A stretch of DNA of 64,000 nucleotides from JBBATK01 sp046297095. GTDB taxonomy: Bacteria > Bacteroidota > Ignavibacteria > Kapaibacteriales > NICIL-2. The translations under genes were made by a program, and so were the position numbers. The notes below the pieces were generated by a model, which searched no databases, had not been told where the DNA came from, and saw nothing but the letters and a program-made list of their open reading frames with translations. The DNA is taken from positions 159,375-223,374 of the forward strand of contig JBKCNS010000022.1 of NCBI GenBank assembly GCA_046297095.1. Direction: 5' to 3'. Below, in pieces: positions 1 through 9,957 of the stretch (position 1 is its first letter; each line of letters starts with the position of its first letter).

Positions 1-3000
1 TTTGTTAATAACGAAATCAGCGGCTTCGGCTACGGTATCGTTTCGTTGGGTGTAGGTCCGTTGTTCTACAACGACATTGCTACCAACGGTAACCCTCGCT
101 TCCAACGTTATTACAACAAGGGAACCGTGATCAGCGGTAACATTATCTCCAGCGTTCGCAGAGCCGGTATCTTCACCGGTTATGGTGAAAGCGAAACCAT
201 CAGCAATAACCGCATTCTCAATGTAGGCCAAGGTGCTACCGGCATCACCGGTCAGGCTGCAGGTATTATGGTTGGCGGTGAAGCTCGCACAAACCAATTG
301 TGTTACAATAGCATCAAGGCTACCATTACTCGCAACGAAGTTTCAAACATCTCTTCGGATGTTGCTGCTCAAGGTATTTACGTAGAGCAGACGTTGAACT
401 CGTTTGTCAACCCTGCCGGCGGTAATGTTTCGTTCCCCAACGTGAACGAAGCTTCGGTTGTATCCGGCAACATGGTTTACGCTCTTGCTCGCACCACACA
501 AAATGCAGTAACTGCAGGTATTCATTTGCTCACCACAAGAAGCTTAACAGCTACCGGTTTGAACAAACTGATTACTCCCCAGATTGCTGCGTACAATACG
601 CGTGGCGACTCGGTGGTGAACAATACCGTTCTTGTTACCGGTGATGCCGTTTCTAATGGTAATAGCCTGGTAGGTATCGGAATCCAGCAAGCAACAAATG
701 CTGTAATGATCAACAATGCCATTGCAGTAAGTGCAAGCGCAAGCAGTGTTAATACCGCTGCCGGAAACGTGTTGGCATGCTTGTTCTATCAAGGTACATC
801 GCCGAAGGCTTCGTCGGGTGTTGCCGGATTGCTTCCTGCCGTTAGCGGTGGTTTGACATCCAATCGCAATGCGTTTTTTGCTCCGAACGCGGCTGTGGTC
901 CGCTACATCGAAACCGATGCAAACAATTCTATTCTCACCTTGGGCTCGCAGAGCGACTACATGACCTTGGGTCAGTGGAAGGGCTGGACAGCTCAGGATA
1001 TCAATAGCGTTGTTGGAAACTTCGTTAATGATCACGTAGCAAGTACTTCATCTCCGTCACGTCTTCGCATCAGCACCAACCCCGTTCCTATTGGTTCCGT
1101 GCTTGATCGTCGCGGCGAGCGCATCGGTGCTAACATCTACGATCTTGACGGTCAACCTCGTGGTCTAAATGGTGCACGGTTCACCATTGGTGCTGATGAG
1201 TTCATTGGTCGCTTGTATGTAAATGATGTAGAAGCAATCGAGATCATCGATCCGGTATCATATCGTGCCGGCAGCGGCAACTTTGCCGATGCAGAGTACG
1301 TGATGACCAAGGCTCCTATCAATGTAACTGCTCGTATGCGTAATAATGGTTCCGCAAATCAGTCCGGTGTTACTATCGTAGCTGAGATTCGCGACCAAAA
1401 CAATGCAGTAGTGGCTACAAATTCCAAGCAGGTAACGATCGCATCCGGCGAGAGTGCTGACATCAACTTTGATTTCAACTACACGCCGATGACCTACTCG
1501 GATATGGGTCAAAGTGCCCCGGCTCCGTTCACGACTATGGGTCGTAACATCACACCGGTGTATACCATTAATGTGTCAACCCCTATTGATGAGAATGTCG
1601 CCAACAACGCAGCTGCGAAGCCTGTTCGTTTCTACCTGATGCGCTCACCGATCAGAATGATGAACAGCGTAGTGGGAACAACCATAGATCCTAACAACTC
1701 AGCTACTCCGTTCAACGATATCGTAGGTCGTCTCAATGCAGATACACTTGCTAAGGCACTTACCTATATCGGTATGACCGGTACAGCATACGATCTCTTC
1801 GATCGTAACGGCTGGGAACCGCGCGCTGTTAACTACGGCGGATGGCGCACATTGTTCTGGTCCGGCGATACTAACAGACTTACACGTCAGCAGCGTACAG
1901 ACCTCCGTATGTTCCTTGCCACCGGTACTGCATCTGACAAGCGCAATCTCATTGCTGCTTCTCAGGAAATCCTTGGTAAGCACATCGGTGTTGATGCTAC
2001 CAACGATGAGCAGTTCGTGCGTAACGTGTTCCGTGCTACCAATGCTACCACCGGTGCGTTGAAGGGCTCGGCCCCCACAGATCGCACCCCGCGTTCTGCC
2101 GGATACAATGGCAATTTGGTTCAAGGTTTGACCATTGCTCTCGGTGTACGTGAAGGAGTTGCCAGCACAACAAACATGTATGATGGTGCTCTTCCGCGTC
2201 CCAGCTTGATGCGCATCTACTCGGACAATCAAACAAACGGATTAGCTCGCGGCGCATACTACTATGTTACACGCGATGCAGGTGTTACCGACAGTTTGAT
2301 GGGCGTTGCCAACAACTCATTGAATTACAACGTTGTATTCTTGGGTGTTGATTGGCGCCACATGCCTCGTTCTGCAGTGAATAGCGGTAGCGAGCGTGTT
2401 CTTCGTGGTATCATTGAGTTCATTGAGCGTTCCAACGGTACAGTTGTACCTGTTGAACTTGTTAGCTTCAATGCACAACGTGCAGGTGCAAACGTGAACG
2501 TTGCATGGGAGACAGCAAGCGAGAAGAATTCGTCGCACTTTGATGTTGAGCGTGCAGCCGTAACTGCTAAGGGTATGGAAGCATACACCCTGGTTCAGTC
2601 GGTAGCCGCGCAAGGCACAAGCACAGTTTCTAAGGAATACTCGGTGCTCGATGCAAATGTGAGCACGGTGTCTGCATGGTCGTACCGCCTGAAAATGGTA
2701 GACCTGGATGGCACAAGCAAGTACTCTCAGGAAGTTCTTGTTGCTGGCGACGGCGCAAGCGACGCAGTGGTGGTTACACCGAACCCTGCAAATGATGTAA
2801 TGACCGTCGAGGTTCGCCTTGAGGGAACAGGTGCAGCAGAAGTTGCTTTGGTTGATGTTCAGGGCCGTACTGTTCAGACCATTGCACAGGGCGAAATGAG
2901 CGGCATGCAGCGCTTCACTGTGAATGTTGATTCGCTTGCATCAGGAACCTACTCTGTTGTTGTAAAGCAGCAGGGAACCGTTCGCGCTCAAACACTGCGC

Positions 3001-3012
3001 ATTATCAAGTAA
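1..3012 (+). CDS. T9SS-sorted beta-helix surface protein, 5' truncated
   Basis: The frame is open from base 1, so the N-terminus lies outside the window and about 1003 residues are visible. The first ~400 residues are Asn/Gly/Val-rich short repeats (patterns like NNxI, GNxI, VxxN) typical of a right-handed parallel beta-helix, closing with LDGQPRG...IGADEF. A region near 415-520 resembles a CARDB-type beta-sandwich. The middle (~530-790) looks like a Rossmann-type, possibly amidotransferase-like domain, but I cannot name it. The segment starting VPVELVSF is the usual beta-sandwich before a T9SS tail. The last ~80 residues (from VVTPNPANDVM to LRIIK) are a type A T9SS sorting domain, so the protein is probably exported through the outer membrane and anchored or released. 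No enzyme active site is evident. Confidence 0.85.
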   Translation, partial: FVNNEISGFGYGIVSLGVGPLFYNDIATNGNPRFQRYYNKGTVISGNIISSVRRAGIFTGYGESETISNNRILNVGQGATGITGQAAGIMVGGEARTNQLCYNSIKATITRNEVSNISSDVAAQGIYVEQTLNSFVNPAGGNVSFPNVNEASVVSGNMVYALARTTQNAVTAGIHLLTTRSLTATGLNKLITPQIAAYNTRGDSVVNNTVLVTGDAVSNGNSLVGIGIQQATNAVMINNAIAVSASASSVNTAAGNVLACLFYQGTSPKASSGVAGLLPAVSGGLTSNRNAFFAPNAAVVRYIETDANNSILTLGSQSDYMTLGQWKGWTAQDINSVVGNFVNDHVASTSSPSRLRISTNPVPIGSVLDRRGERIGANIYDLDGQPRGLNGARFTIGADEFIGRLYVNDVEAIEIIDPVSYRAGSGNFADAEYVMTKAPINVTARMRNNGSANQSGVTIVAEIRDQNNAVVATNSKQVTIASGESADINFDFNYTPMTYSDMGQSAPAPFTTMGRNITPVYTINVSTPIDENVANNAAAKPVRFYLMRSPIRMMNSVVGTTIDPNNSATPFNDIVGRLNADTLAKALTYIGMTGTAYDLFDRNGWEPRAVNYGGWRTLFWSGDTNRLTRQQRTDLRMFLATGTASDKRNLIAASQEILGKHIGVDATNDEQFVRNVFRATNATTGALKGSAPTDRTPRSAGYNGNLVQGLTIALGVREGVASTTNMYDGALPRPSLMRIYSDNQTNGLARGAYYYVTRDAGVTDSLMGVANNSLNYNVVFLGVDWRHMPRSAVNSGSERVLRGIIEFIERSNGTVVPVELVSFNAQRAGANVNVAWETASEKNSSHFDVERAAVTAKGMEAYTLVQSVAAQGTSTVSKEYSVLDANVSTVSAWSYRLKMVDLDGTSKYSQEVLVAGDGASDAVVVTPNPANDVMTVEVRLEGTGAAEVALVDVQGRTVQTIAQGEMSGMQRFTVNVDSLASGTYSVVVKQQGTVRAQTLRIIK

Positions 3013-3060
3013 TTCCCATGGTACGCGAGTAGCGTTACCTTGATTGCACTATTGGCATGA

Positions 3061-3092
3061 AAAGCCGATTCCTTAACCGGAATCGGCTTTTC
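3061..3092 (+). terminator. intrinsic terminator after the beta-helix protein
   Basis: A 13-bp perfect stem (arms AAAAGCCGATTCC and its complement) with a 6-nt loop is followed by TCTTTTTCC. It lies 49 bases after the stop codon and separates the T9SS protein from glgP. Confidence 0.85.
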
Positions 3093-3206
3093 TTTTTCCA
3101 TGCAAAGGTCGCAAGAGCTCCATGGTTGAAAAGTGCATCGATTCTCAACATTTCTGCATCGTAATTTTGACACACTTCGGAATTGACAGATCATCACCAC
3201 CTACAT

Positions 3207-5783
3207 ATGAAACCGCTTCTCACATATACCGTCGCTCCGCGTCTGCCGGAGCGAATAGCTCGCCTTAAAGAGTTGTCCATGAACTTTTGGTGGACGTGGA
3301 ATGCAAAGGCTAAATCTCTGTTCGAAAGTATTCACCCCGAGTTATGGCAGCAGACCCATCACAATCCGGTGATGTTACTCAAGAGCGTTCCGCAAACTGA
3401 TCTAATGCAACTGGCAGCAGACCCCGGCTTTTGTGAGCGCCTGGATGCGGTGCTATCCGCATTTGATTCCTACATGCGCAGGCCGCATGCGCATTCTTCC
3501 GCATCTGCACTTAACGGAACCGTTGCATATTTCTGTGCAGAGTTTGGAATCACGGAGTGCTTTCAAAACTACTCGGGCGGGCTTGGCGTATTGGCAGGGG
3601 ATCATCTCAAAACGGCGTCGGACCGCATGTTGCCGTTGGTAGGCGTTGGGCTGTTGTATCAGCAAGGGTATTTCCATCAATACCTTTCCGAGAACGGCTG
3701 GCAGAGCGAGAAATATGCCGACGTCGACTTTTCGAATCTTCCATTGGAGCTCATCAATGATGGTGCGGGAGCGCCGCTTGTTGTGAATGTAGAGCTACCT
3801 AAGGGGCCGGCATATGCGCAGATATGGTGTGCACGCGTTGGCAGCATTCCTTTGTATTTGCTAGACACAAATATCTCAATGAATGACGCCGTGCCCGAGT
3901 ACCGCGACATCACCGATCAATTGTACGGCGGCACCACCGAGACTCGAATCATGCAAGAAATGATATTGGGAATTGGAGGTATGCGCGCGCTGGCAGCAAT
4001 GGGAATCTCGCCCGATGTATTGCATGTAAACGAGGGTCATGCTGCATTCTGCTCGTTAGAGAGAACCCGCATGCTGAAGAACGAATTCGGAATTGGCTTT
4101 GCTGAAGCACTGGAAGCTACACGTTCCGGCGGTTGCTTTACCACCCATACGCCCGTTCCTGCCGGTAATGAGATTTTTACCGTGGATCTCATGAAGCACT
4201 ATTTCTCTCGTTACTATCCTACCCTTGGTATAAGCGAGCAGGAACTGCTGGACCTTGGTCGTTTACCCGGTGGTTCGGACGAAGACGGTTTCTCCATGAC
4301 GGTACTGGGCCTTAAAACCTCTGTGTTCAGAAATGGTGTGAGCGAGCTTCACGGTGCCGTGGCCAGAGACATGTGGAAAGAGTTATGGCCGCATATGCGA
4401 GTGGACGAAGTGCCCATTCGCGGGGTGACGAACGGGGTGCACGTGATGACCTGGGTTTCCAAAGAGTTTGCTGACGTCTATGCACAAACACTGGGAGAGG
4501 CGTGGCACGAGACCCTTACAGACAACTCCATGTGGAACAAAGTACGGGATATTCCGGATGAAGTTTTGTGGAGAACTCACGAGCGCCGTCGCAGAATTCT
4601 GGTAGATAGAGTGCGCGAGCACGTACGCCGCAAGGATCCGTTACACATCAGCGAAAAAGATAAATCGACTGCCTTTGAATTGCTTCATCCCCACACTTTT
4701 ACCATAGGTTTTGCCCGGCGATTTGCCACCTATAAGCGGTCGGATCTCATGTTTAGAAACATGGAACGGCTCATGCGTCTGCTGTGTTCCGAGCAGCGTC
4801 CGGTGCAGATACTTATTGCGGGAAAGGCGCACCCTAGGGATATCGCCGGCAAAGAGATTATGCATCGCATTATCACATTACTGAAGAAGCATGATTTGGA
4901 ACGAAGAGTAGTGTTCCTGGAAGATTATGATATGGACATTGCCAAGGCATTGGTAAAGGGTGTAGATATATGGTTGAACACACCGCGCCGCCCCTATGAA
5001 GCTTCAGGCACCAGCGGAATGAAAGCAGCACTGAATGGTGTGTTGCACTGCAGTGTTCCGGATGGCTGGTGGGCTGAGGCTTATGATGGATCTAACGGCT
5101 TTTCTATTGGTAGGGGAGAGGAGTATCCCAGCGCGGACGAACAGGATATGATCGAGTCCGAACTTCTCTATCACATGCTCGAAACGATGATCGTGCCTGC
5201 GTTCTACGAACGCGACGATCGTGGAGTGCCGCGGCGCTGGATGGAATGGGTGAAAAATTCCATCGCCACCAATGCCGGTAGATTCTCATCGGCCCGCATG
5301 CTGGATGATTATGTGAACTTCTGTTATGTTCCTTCTGCTCAATTAGTGCAGTCACTGCTGGGCAACAATGCCGAGAATGCAGTGGCACTGTATGCTTGGC
5401 GGCAAGAGATATCACGGCGATGGCAGGGTGTACATGTTCGTGACGTTGTTATTGATGATGCCGGCGATGTGCACGTCGGAAAGACACTTCGGGTACAAGC
5501 TGTAGTTGAAACTTCAGGCATTGATGCTCAATACCTGCATGTGGAGTTGTGTCACGGCACCTTGGATGCACACGGAAGAATCACAAATCCATCTTATCAT
5601 ACCATGCACCTGCAGTTGACGCAAGGCTCAAGTATATGTACCTATACAGGTGAGTACGAGTGCACAAATAGCGGCAGTCAGGGAGTGAATATTCGAGTTT
5701 CTCCAAGCAACGCTTTGGTGCCATTTCCTCAGGATTTGAATTTGGTGCAGTATGCCCAAGGAATCGATGCACAGCATGCGTAA
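3207..5783 (+). CDS. glgP: alpha-glucan (glycogen/maltodextrin) phosphorylase
   Basis: This is a GT35 phosphorylase (858 residues) that releases glucose-1-phosphate from alpha-1,4-glucans using pyridoxal phosphate. The N-terminus has the DUF3417-type block (LKELSMNFWWTWN) of the short bacterial phosphorylases. The PLP-lysine signature EASGTSGMKAALNG places the Schiff-base Lys near residue 606, and CAEFGITE and VNEGHAAF are also conserved family motifs. The open frame extends back to a TTG at 3183, but ATG 3207 gives the expected N-terminus, so I prefer it. The gene stands alone after a terminator; no other glycogen genes are visible. The ~90 C-terminal residues form an extra beta-rich extension, as in other DUF3417-type members. 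Cytoplasmic carbohydrate storage or turnover is the likely role. Confidence 0.93.
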   Translation: MKPLLTYTVAPRLPERIARLKELSMNFWWTWNAKAKSLFESIHPELWQQTHHNPVMLLKSVPQTDLMQLAADPGFCERLDAVLSAFDSYMRRPHAHSSASALNGTVAYFCAEFGITECFQNYSGGLGVLAGDHLKTASDRMLPLVGVGLLYQQGYFHQYLSENGWQSEKYADVDFSNLPLELINDGAGAPLVVNVELPKGPAYAQIWCARVGSIPLYLLDTNISMNDAVPEYRDITDQLYGGTTETRIMQEMILGIGGMRALAAMGISPDVLHVNEGHAAFCSLERTRMLKNEFGIGFAEALEATRSGGCFTTHTPVPAGNEIFTVDLMKHYFSRYYPTLGISEQELLDLGRLPGGSDEDGFSMTVLGLKTSVFRNGVSELHGAVARDMWKELWPHMRVDEVPIRGVTNGVHVMTWVSKEFADVYAQTLGEAWHETLTDNSMWNKVRDIPDEVLWRTHERRRRILVDRVREHVRRKDPLHISEKDKSTAFELLHPHTFTIGFARRFATYKRSDLMFRNMERLMRLLCSEQRPVQILIAGKAHPRDIAGKEIMHRIITLLKKHDLERRVVFLEDYDMDIAKALVKGVDIWLNTPRRPYEASGTSGMKAALNGVLHCSVPDGWWAEAYDGSNGFSIGRGEEYPSADEQDMIESELLYHMLETMIVPAFYERDDRGVPRRWMEWVKNSIATNAGRFSSARMLDDYVNFCYVPSAQLVQSLLGNNAENAVALYAWRQEISRRWQGVHVRDVVIDDAGDVHVGKTLRVQAVVETSGIDAQYLHVELCHGTLDAHGRITNPSYHTMHLQLTQGSSICTYTGEYECTNSGSQGVNIRVSPSNALVPFPQDLNLVQYAQGIDAQHA

Positions 5784-5814
5784 AACAATGCACGGAGATT
5801 CACGTCGCACCGGT

Positions 5815-7098
5815 ATGAAACCCATACAACAGTTATTGGCAAGTATAACTCTGGCTCTAGTGATCGTCGCAATGGGTGGGAAGTTGCACGCGCAGACCTT
5901 ACTTATACCGATGGACGCCCGCTCGCAGACAGATCATCTTAAAGCATACGGGATTGTATACTGGATTCTCACGAATAATCAGCCGGTAGACTGGTTGCTT
6001 AATTACCGCGGGGGTTCATTTATGTGCACGTCGACGCCGGCTATTGCGGCTGAATGCAGGGTGCGCGGCGTTAGCTTCGAGACACTTGATGGTTCGTCTG
6101 TGGCCTCTGTGTTGGCTGAAGTGCAGAGCGACAAAAGCAATATGGATGTGGTTAAACTGGAGAAAGCTCCGCGTGTGGCCGTGTATCAACCGCCGGGTTT
6201 TCGACCCTGGGACGACGCCGTAACCTTGGCAATGGAGTACGCCGAGATTAAGTACGACAAGATTTGGGACGAAGAGGTGATGAAAGGGAAGTTGTCTGAG
6301 TACGACTGGCTGCACCTTCATCACGAGGACTTTACCGGCCAGCACGGAAAGTTCTTTAATAATTATGCTAATGCACCCTGGTACATCGCTCAGGTGCAAC
6401 TGTTGGAGAATACCGCGCGCAAACTCGGATTTGCCAAAGTTCCGGAACTAAAGAAAGCGGTGGTGGAGAAGATACGCAGCTACATAGCCGAAGGCGGCTT
6501 CATGTTTGCAATGTGTACGGCTACAGACACCTACGATATTGCTCAAGCGGCAAAGAATACCGACATAGTAGAGAGCATTCTGGATGGCGACCCCTCAGAC
6601 CCCTCGGCGCAGGACAAACTGGACTTTACGCGAACCTTTGCCTTCGAGAATTTTCATGTGATAACGAGTCCCTTCATTGTGGAATACTCGGACATCGATG
6701 TGGACCCTTCGTTGCTTATTCCGCAGCAATCCACGGACTATTTTACTCTCTTTGATTTCTCGGCAAAGTACGATCCCGTGCCCACAATGCTTACTCAGTG
6801 CCACGTGAATCTGGTGCGCGGCTTTCTTGGGCAAACAACATTGTTCAAAAAAGAGTTCTTGAAAAAGTCGGTCACCGTGCTGGCAGAGATGGACGGTAAG
6901 GGCTGGGCAAAGTACATTCACGGAAACTATGGCCGCGGCACATTCACCTGGTACGGCGGGCACGACCCCGAGGATTATCAGCATGCGGTGGGAGATCCTC
7001 CTACCGATTTAGCGCTACACAAGAATTCACCCGGGTACCGATTGATTCTGAACAACGTCCTCTTCCCGGCAGCGAAAAAGAAAAAGCAGAAAACGTAA
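5815..7098 (+). CDS. conserved secreted protein, often mislabelled asparagine synthetase B
   Basis: About 427 residues with a signal peptide (MKPIQQLLA...KLHAQ). The mature part begins LLIPMDARSQTDHLKAYG and contains VDWLLNYRGGSF, APRVAVYQPPG, YDWLHLHHEDFTGQ and FTWYGGHDPEDYQH, blocks I recognise as a family conserved in Bacteroidota. Databases commonly call it asparagine synthetase B, yet neither the N-terminal Cys glutaminase nor the ATP-binding domain of AsnB is present. The fold could be a class-I amidotransferase/ThuA-like Rossmann domain, but this is inference. The open frame begins at 5752 inside glgP; ATG 5788 is an alternative start, and 5815 fits the signal peptide best. The gene follows glgP by about 30 bases and could share its transcript. 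Confidence 0.8.
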   Translation: MKPIQQLLASITLALVIVAMGGKLHAQTLLIPMDARSQTDHLKAYGIVYWILTNNQPVDWLLNYRGGSFMCTSTPAIAAECRVRGVSFETLDGSSVASVLAEVQSDKSNMDVVKLEKAPRVAVYQPPGFRPWDDAVTLAMEYAEIKYDKIWDEEVMKGKLSEYDWLHLHHEDFTGQHGKFFNNYANAPWYIAQVQLLENTARKLGFAKVPELKKAVVEKIRSYIAEGGFMFAMCTATDTYDIAQAAKNTDIVESILDGDPSDPSAQDKLDFTRTFAFENFHVITSPFIVEYSDIDVDPSLLIPQQSTDYFTLFDFSAKYDPVPTMLTQCHVNLVRGFLGQTTLFKKEFLKKSVTVLAEMDGKGWAKYIHGNYGRGTFTWYGGHDPEDYQHAVGDPPTDLALHKNSPGYRLILNNVLFPAAKKKKQKT

Positions 7099-7130
7099 GA
7101 TAGCAGCAGTCACAATACGCAATGGCGCTG

Positions 7131-7203
7131 GGAGCATAGCAGTACGTGCTCGGCCCGCAGCGGTAATCGGCGCATAGCAGTATGCGGCTCGTAGCGGTTA
7201 AAC
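7131..7203. repeat. imperfect direct repeat, two copies of ~35 bp
   Basis: Two adjacent diverged copies share GCATAGCAGTA near the left end and AGCGGT near the right end (about 7131-7168 and 7169-7203). They sit in the 150-bp gap between two convergent genes. The gap holds no clear terminator stem, so the repeat is its only visible structure. Confidence 0.5.
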
Positions 7204-7249
7204 TCCGGCCCGGCGTATCATCAGATGAACTTCTACCGTGGTGAGATTG

Positions 7250-7780
7250 TTATTTAGCCTTCTGCGGTGGGTTGGCAATGGCGTCTTTGATCATCTGCTC
7301 CATTTCTGCGTCGAGAATTCCGTTGGAATTCCAGAAATGAACCTCGTGGGTAATGTACGATTCGTTGCCGCTGAGTTCCACCGTCATCACTACTTGAATA
7401 CCCTGCTTCTCCGGTAATTCACGAAGAGCAAAATTGTATTGTACACGGCCTGCTTCCCACACGCCGCCGCGAATCATGGGCACCTTGCCGTATTTCAACA
7501 TGACGTCCCGCGTTGAATCCTCGCCCACAACGATCACACATGCTTCCGAGCGAATGTTTGCTTTGTTTAAGCCGTTGTCGTCTACAGACGAAGGTTTGCT
7601 TTCAATGGCACAACCTTTATTCTTAATGCAACTCAGTACGGTTTTGTATACCGTTGCAAAGGGTTTTTGAAAGGTCATGGTGGTGGTGATCAGCGAGTCC
7701 GGCGTAAAATCAAATTGCGCGCGAACATCTACACACGTTGCCACCAAAAACAGAACAAGCACGGTAAGAAGAGACTTCAT
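7250..7780 (-). CDS. periplasmic protein of unknown function
   Basis: About 176 residues starting at MKSLLTVLVLFLVATCVDVRAQ, a clear signal peptide; the open frame extends back to 7810. The mature protein is soluble and mixed alpha/beta, with few conserved-looking motifs (TVYKTVLSCIKNKGCAIE, GRVQYNFALRELPE, MTVELSGNESYITHEVHFWNSNGILD). The arrangement of a basic N-terminal helix followed by antiparallel strands and a terminal helix (DAEMEQMIKDAI) recalls small periplasmic domains for sensing or folding, but I do not recognise the family. It converges with the preceding gene and is divergent from mtaB, so it is likely monocistronic. The Cys in VATCVDVRAQ is not in a good lipobox context. Confidence 0.7.
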   Translation of the reverse strand: MKSLLTVLVLFLVATCVDVRAQFDFTPDSLITTTMTFQKPFATVYKTVLSCIKNKGCAIESKPSSVDDNGLNKANIRSEACVIVVGEDSTRDVMLKYGKVPMIRGGVWEAGRVQYNFALRELPEKQGIQVVMTVELSGNESYITHEVHFWNSNGILDAEMEQMIKDAIANPPQKAK

Positions 7781-7937
7781 AACTCGGAACAATCGTGAAA
7801 CACAACTCATCAGACACGATGAAAATAGGAAAAGCTAACGGATTGACTATAGTTCCCGCGCGCATATCCGAAGCCTGCTACTGTTGCTGCGAATACCGGC
7901 AGAGTGCGCACGTTCCTCGAACCCGTATTTTTGCCCA

Positions 7938-9290
7938 ATGAATGTGTGCATACATACACTGGGCTGCAAACAGAACTATGCGGAATCCTCGTATCTGCGC
8001 GATCAGTTCCGCTCCGCCGGCCATGAACTGGTTGGCTTCGACGGGCAGTTCGATGTATTGCTCGTTAACACATGTTCGGTAACCGAACGCGCCGATGCAG
8101 AGTGCCGTAAAATTGTGCGGCGCGCGTTGCGCCAATGTCCCGATGCCTTTGTGGCCATTACCGGTTGCTACGCGCAGTTACAGCCCGAAGAGATTGCTTC
8201 TATAGACGGCGTGGATGCGGTGTTCGGAGCCCGATATAAGTTCTCTATTACCTCGCTGATAACGGATTTTTCCAAGCGAAACATTCCGTTGATTTTCACA
8301 GACGACAGCGATGATCTTGATGATCTTACCTTTGTTCCTGCCTTAGTTACCGATGCTCATGCCAGAACACGGGCCTTCCTGAAGGTGCAAGACGGATGCG
8401 ATTACTCGTGCAGTTTTTGTACTATTCCTCGTGCCCGCGGCGCAGGCCGTAGCATGGCAGCCAACGATGTGCTGAACAGTGTGCGCCAACTGGCGGAATC
8501 CGGGTACAAGGAAGTAGTGCTCACGGGAATCAACCTGGGCGAATACAAGGCGCCGGGCGGTGAGCGCTTTGCCGATATTGTACAAGCTCTAGACCAAGCG
8601 ATTCGTGGCCTACGATTGAGAATAAGTTCCATAGAGCCGAATAAACTCAGCAATGAGATTATAGACTGTGTTGCACAGTCGCAGGTGTTTTGCCGTCACT
8701 TTCATATTCCGCTGCAAAGCGGCTCTGATACTATTCTGCGCGCCATGCGCCGCCGCTACACGGCAGCATATTACGCGGGATTGATAGATCGAATTCGTGC
8801 CGCCATGCCCAATGCCGGAATAGGCATTGATGTGATATGCGGATTCCCCGGCGAGACCGATGAACTCTTTGCCGAGACGGTAGAGTTCTTGGAAAAACTC
8901 CCGTTCAGTTATCTGCATGTGTTTAGATATAGTGAGCGGGCTTATACGGCAGCAACTGCATTCGCCGATCCCGTGCCCGAGCGCGTGCGCAAGCAACGAA
9001 CTACGATTTTACGAGAGCTGTCTGCGCGCAAACACCATGAGTTTCTGCAAGCTCAAGTTGGAACCGATGCCGTTGTGATTCTAGAGAAGCCGGACCCGGA
9101 GACAGGTTTGCAGTATGGTTATGCCTCGAATTATGCCAGGGTATGTGTGGGCAAGGGTGAGTATTCGGTAAACAGCACGGTGCACATGCATCTTAGCGGT
9201 GTAGGGGATGAAGTGATGCATGGTGTTGTGCTACGTGTAGAGACTCCCACTGCACATAGCGAGTATTTTCCTTTGCCGGTGATGAGTTAA
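7938..9290 (+). CDS. mtaB: tRNA (t6A37) C2-methylthiotransferase MtaB
   Basis: A radical-SAM methylthiotransferase (450 residues) that converts t6A to ms2t6A at position 37 of ANN-decoding tRNAs. The N-terminal UPF0004 domain carries the auxiliary-cluster cysteines (C10 in TLGCKQN, then NTCSVT and TGCYAQ). The radical SAM motif CDYSCSFC gives C154, C158 and C161, followed by IPRARGAGRS. A C-terminal TRAM-like domain (about residues 375-445) should bind RNA. The N-terminal HTLGCKQN signature matches MtaB rather than MiaB or RimO. The open frame extends to 7884, but ATG 7938 gives the usual family start. It is transcribed divergently from the small periplasmic gene. Confidence 0.9.
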   Translation: MNVCIHTLGCKQNYAESSYLRDQFRSAGHELVGFDGQFDVLLVNTCSVTERADAECRKIVRRALRQCPDAFVAITGCYAQLQPEEIASIDGVDAVFGARYKFSITSLITDFSKRNIPLIFTDDSDDLDDLTFVPALVTDAHARTRAFLKVQDGCDYSCSFCTIPRARGAGRSMAANDVLNSVRQLAESGYKEVVLTGINLGEYKAPGGERFADIVQALDQAIRGLRLRISSIEPNKLSNEIIDCVAQSQVFCRHFHIPLQSGSDTILRAMRRRYTAAYYAGLIDRIRAAMPNAGIGIDVICGFPGETDELFAETVEFLEKLPFSYLHVFRYSERAYTAATAFADPVPERVRKQRTTILRELSARKHHEFLQAQVGTDAVVILEKPDPETGLQYGYASNYARVCVGKGEYSVNSTVHMHLSGVGDEVMHGVVLRVETPTAHSEYFPLPVMS

Positions 9291-9342
9291 TGCCGACAGC
9301 GCTGCGCGCAGCTTTTTATAGTTTGATTGTAGATTCCATGTC

Positions 9343-9957
9343 ATGAGAGTTTGTGCACGAACATATAGTAGCATTATAGGATTGATCCTAGTTGGAGTAG
9401 CGCTGGTTGGTACCGGCTGTGGTTCATCCGGCTTCACGGTGCCCGCTACGTACATCACGAAGGAGCGCCTACGCCTGGGCTACAAAACTGTTGTGATCCG
9501 CGAGCTCACAGGATCGTGGAGTGCGTTCGAAAAAACCGGTTATGTTCCCGCGTATCGATTTGCCATGCTCGACGAAAAAGGAGTCACCGTGTGTGAGTGG
9601 GTTGGTGCTTTGCATTTCGAGCAGTCGTTGCTGAAACAGTCTGCGCAGGTATTGCTGGCCAAGGACTCTGAGGTGGATTCTCTGCGCACATCAACTCTAT
9701 GGAGATTCAGCGACACCCTCCACGTACATACTACAGCAGGCACGGCACCGGCGATAACGCAGTACTGGAGTGTGGATAGCACGGCAGCCGGCGCGGTTTT
9801 CGAAAAATATAGGCTGCCTGTGGGTGAAGGTGGCTCGGGAGGGCGTATCGCGGCAGTACCCGATGCGAGTGCCATGAAGAAGATTATGGACGAGGCAGGG
9901 AAGTATGTCTATTTCGATATTAAGCGATACGTGATTTCTACAGTGGCGGAAATGTGA
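9343..9957 (+). CDS. lipoprotein of unknown function
   Basis: About 204 residues with a lipoprotein signal: hydrophobic stretch SIIGLILVGVALVGTG followed by the lipobox Cys (LVGTGC, then GSSG). The mature part is soluble with alternating strands (YKTVVIRELTGSW, YRFAMLDEKGVTVCEWVGAL) and shows no motif I recognise. Its last four bases overlap the GTG start of truA, so the two are probably translated together, though no functional link is known. Likely attached to the inner or outer membrane facing the periplasm. Confidence 0.75.
   Translation: MRVCARTYSSIIGLILVGVALVGTGCGSSGFTVPATYITKERLRLGYKTVVIRELTGSWSAFEKTGYVPAYRFAMLDEKGVTVCEWVGALHFEQSLLKQSAQVLLAKDSEVDSLRTSTLWRFSDTLHVHTTAGTAPAITQYWSVDSTAAGAVFEKYRLPVGEGGSGGRIAAVPDASAMKKIMDEAGKYVYFDIKRYVISTVAEM

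Noticed and set aside
3162..3169. TAATTTTG as a glgP promoter
   Set aside because: The -7 motif fits but no TTG lies 19-21 bases upstream.
5815..7098. Assignment as asparagine synthetase B
   Set aside because: A signal peptide is present and the N-terminal Cys and ATP-binding domains are absent.
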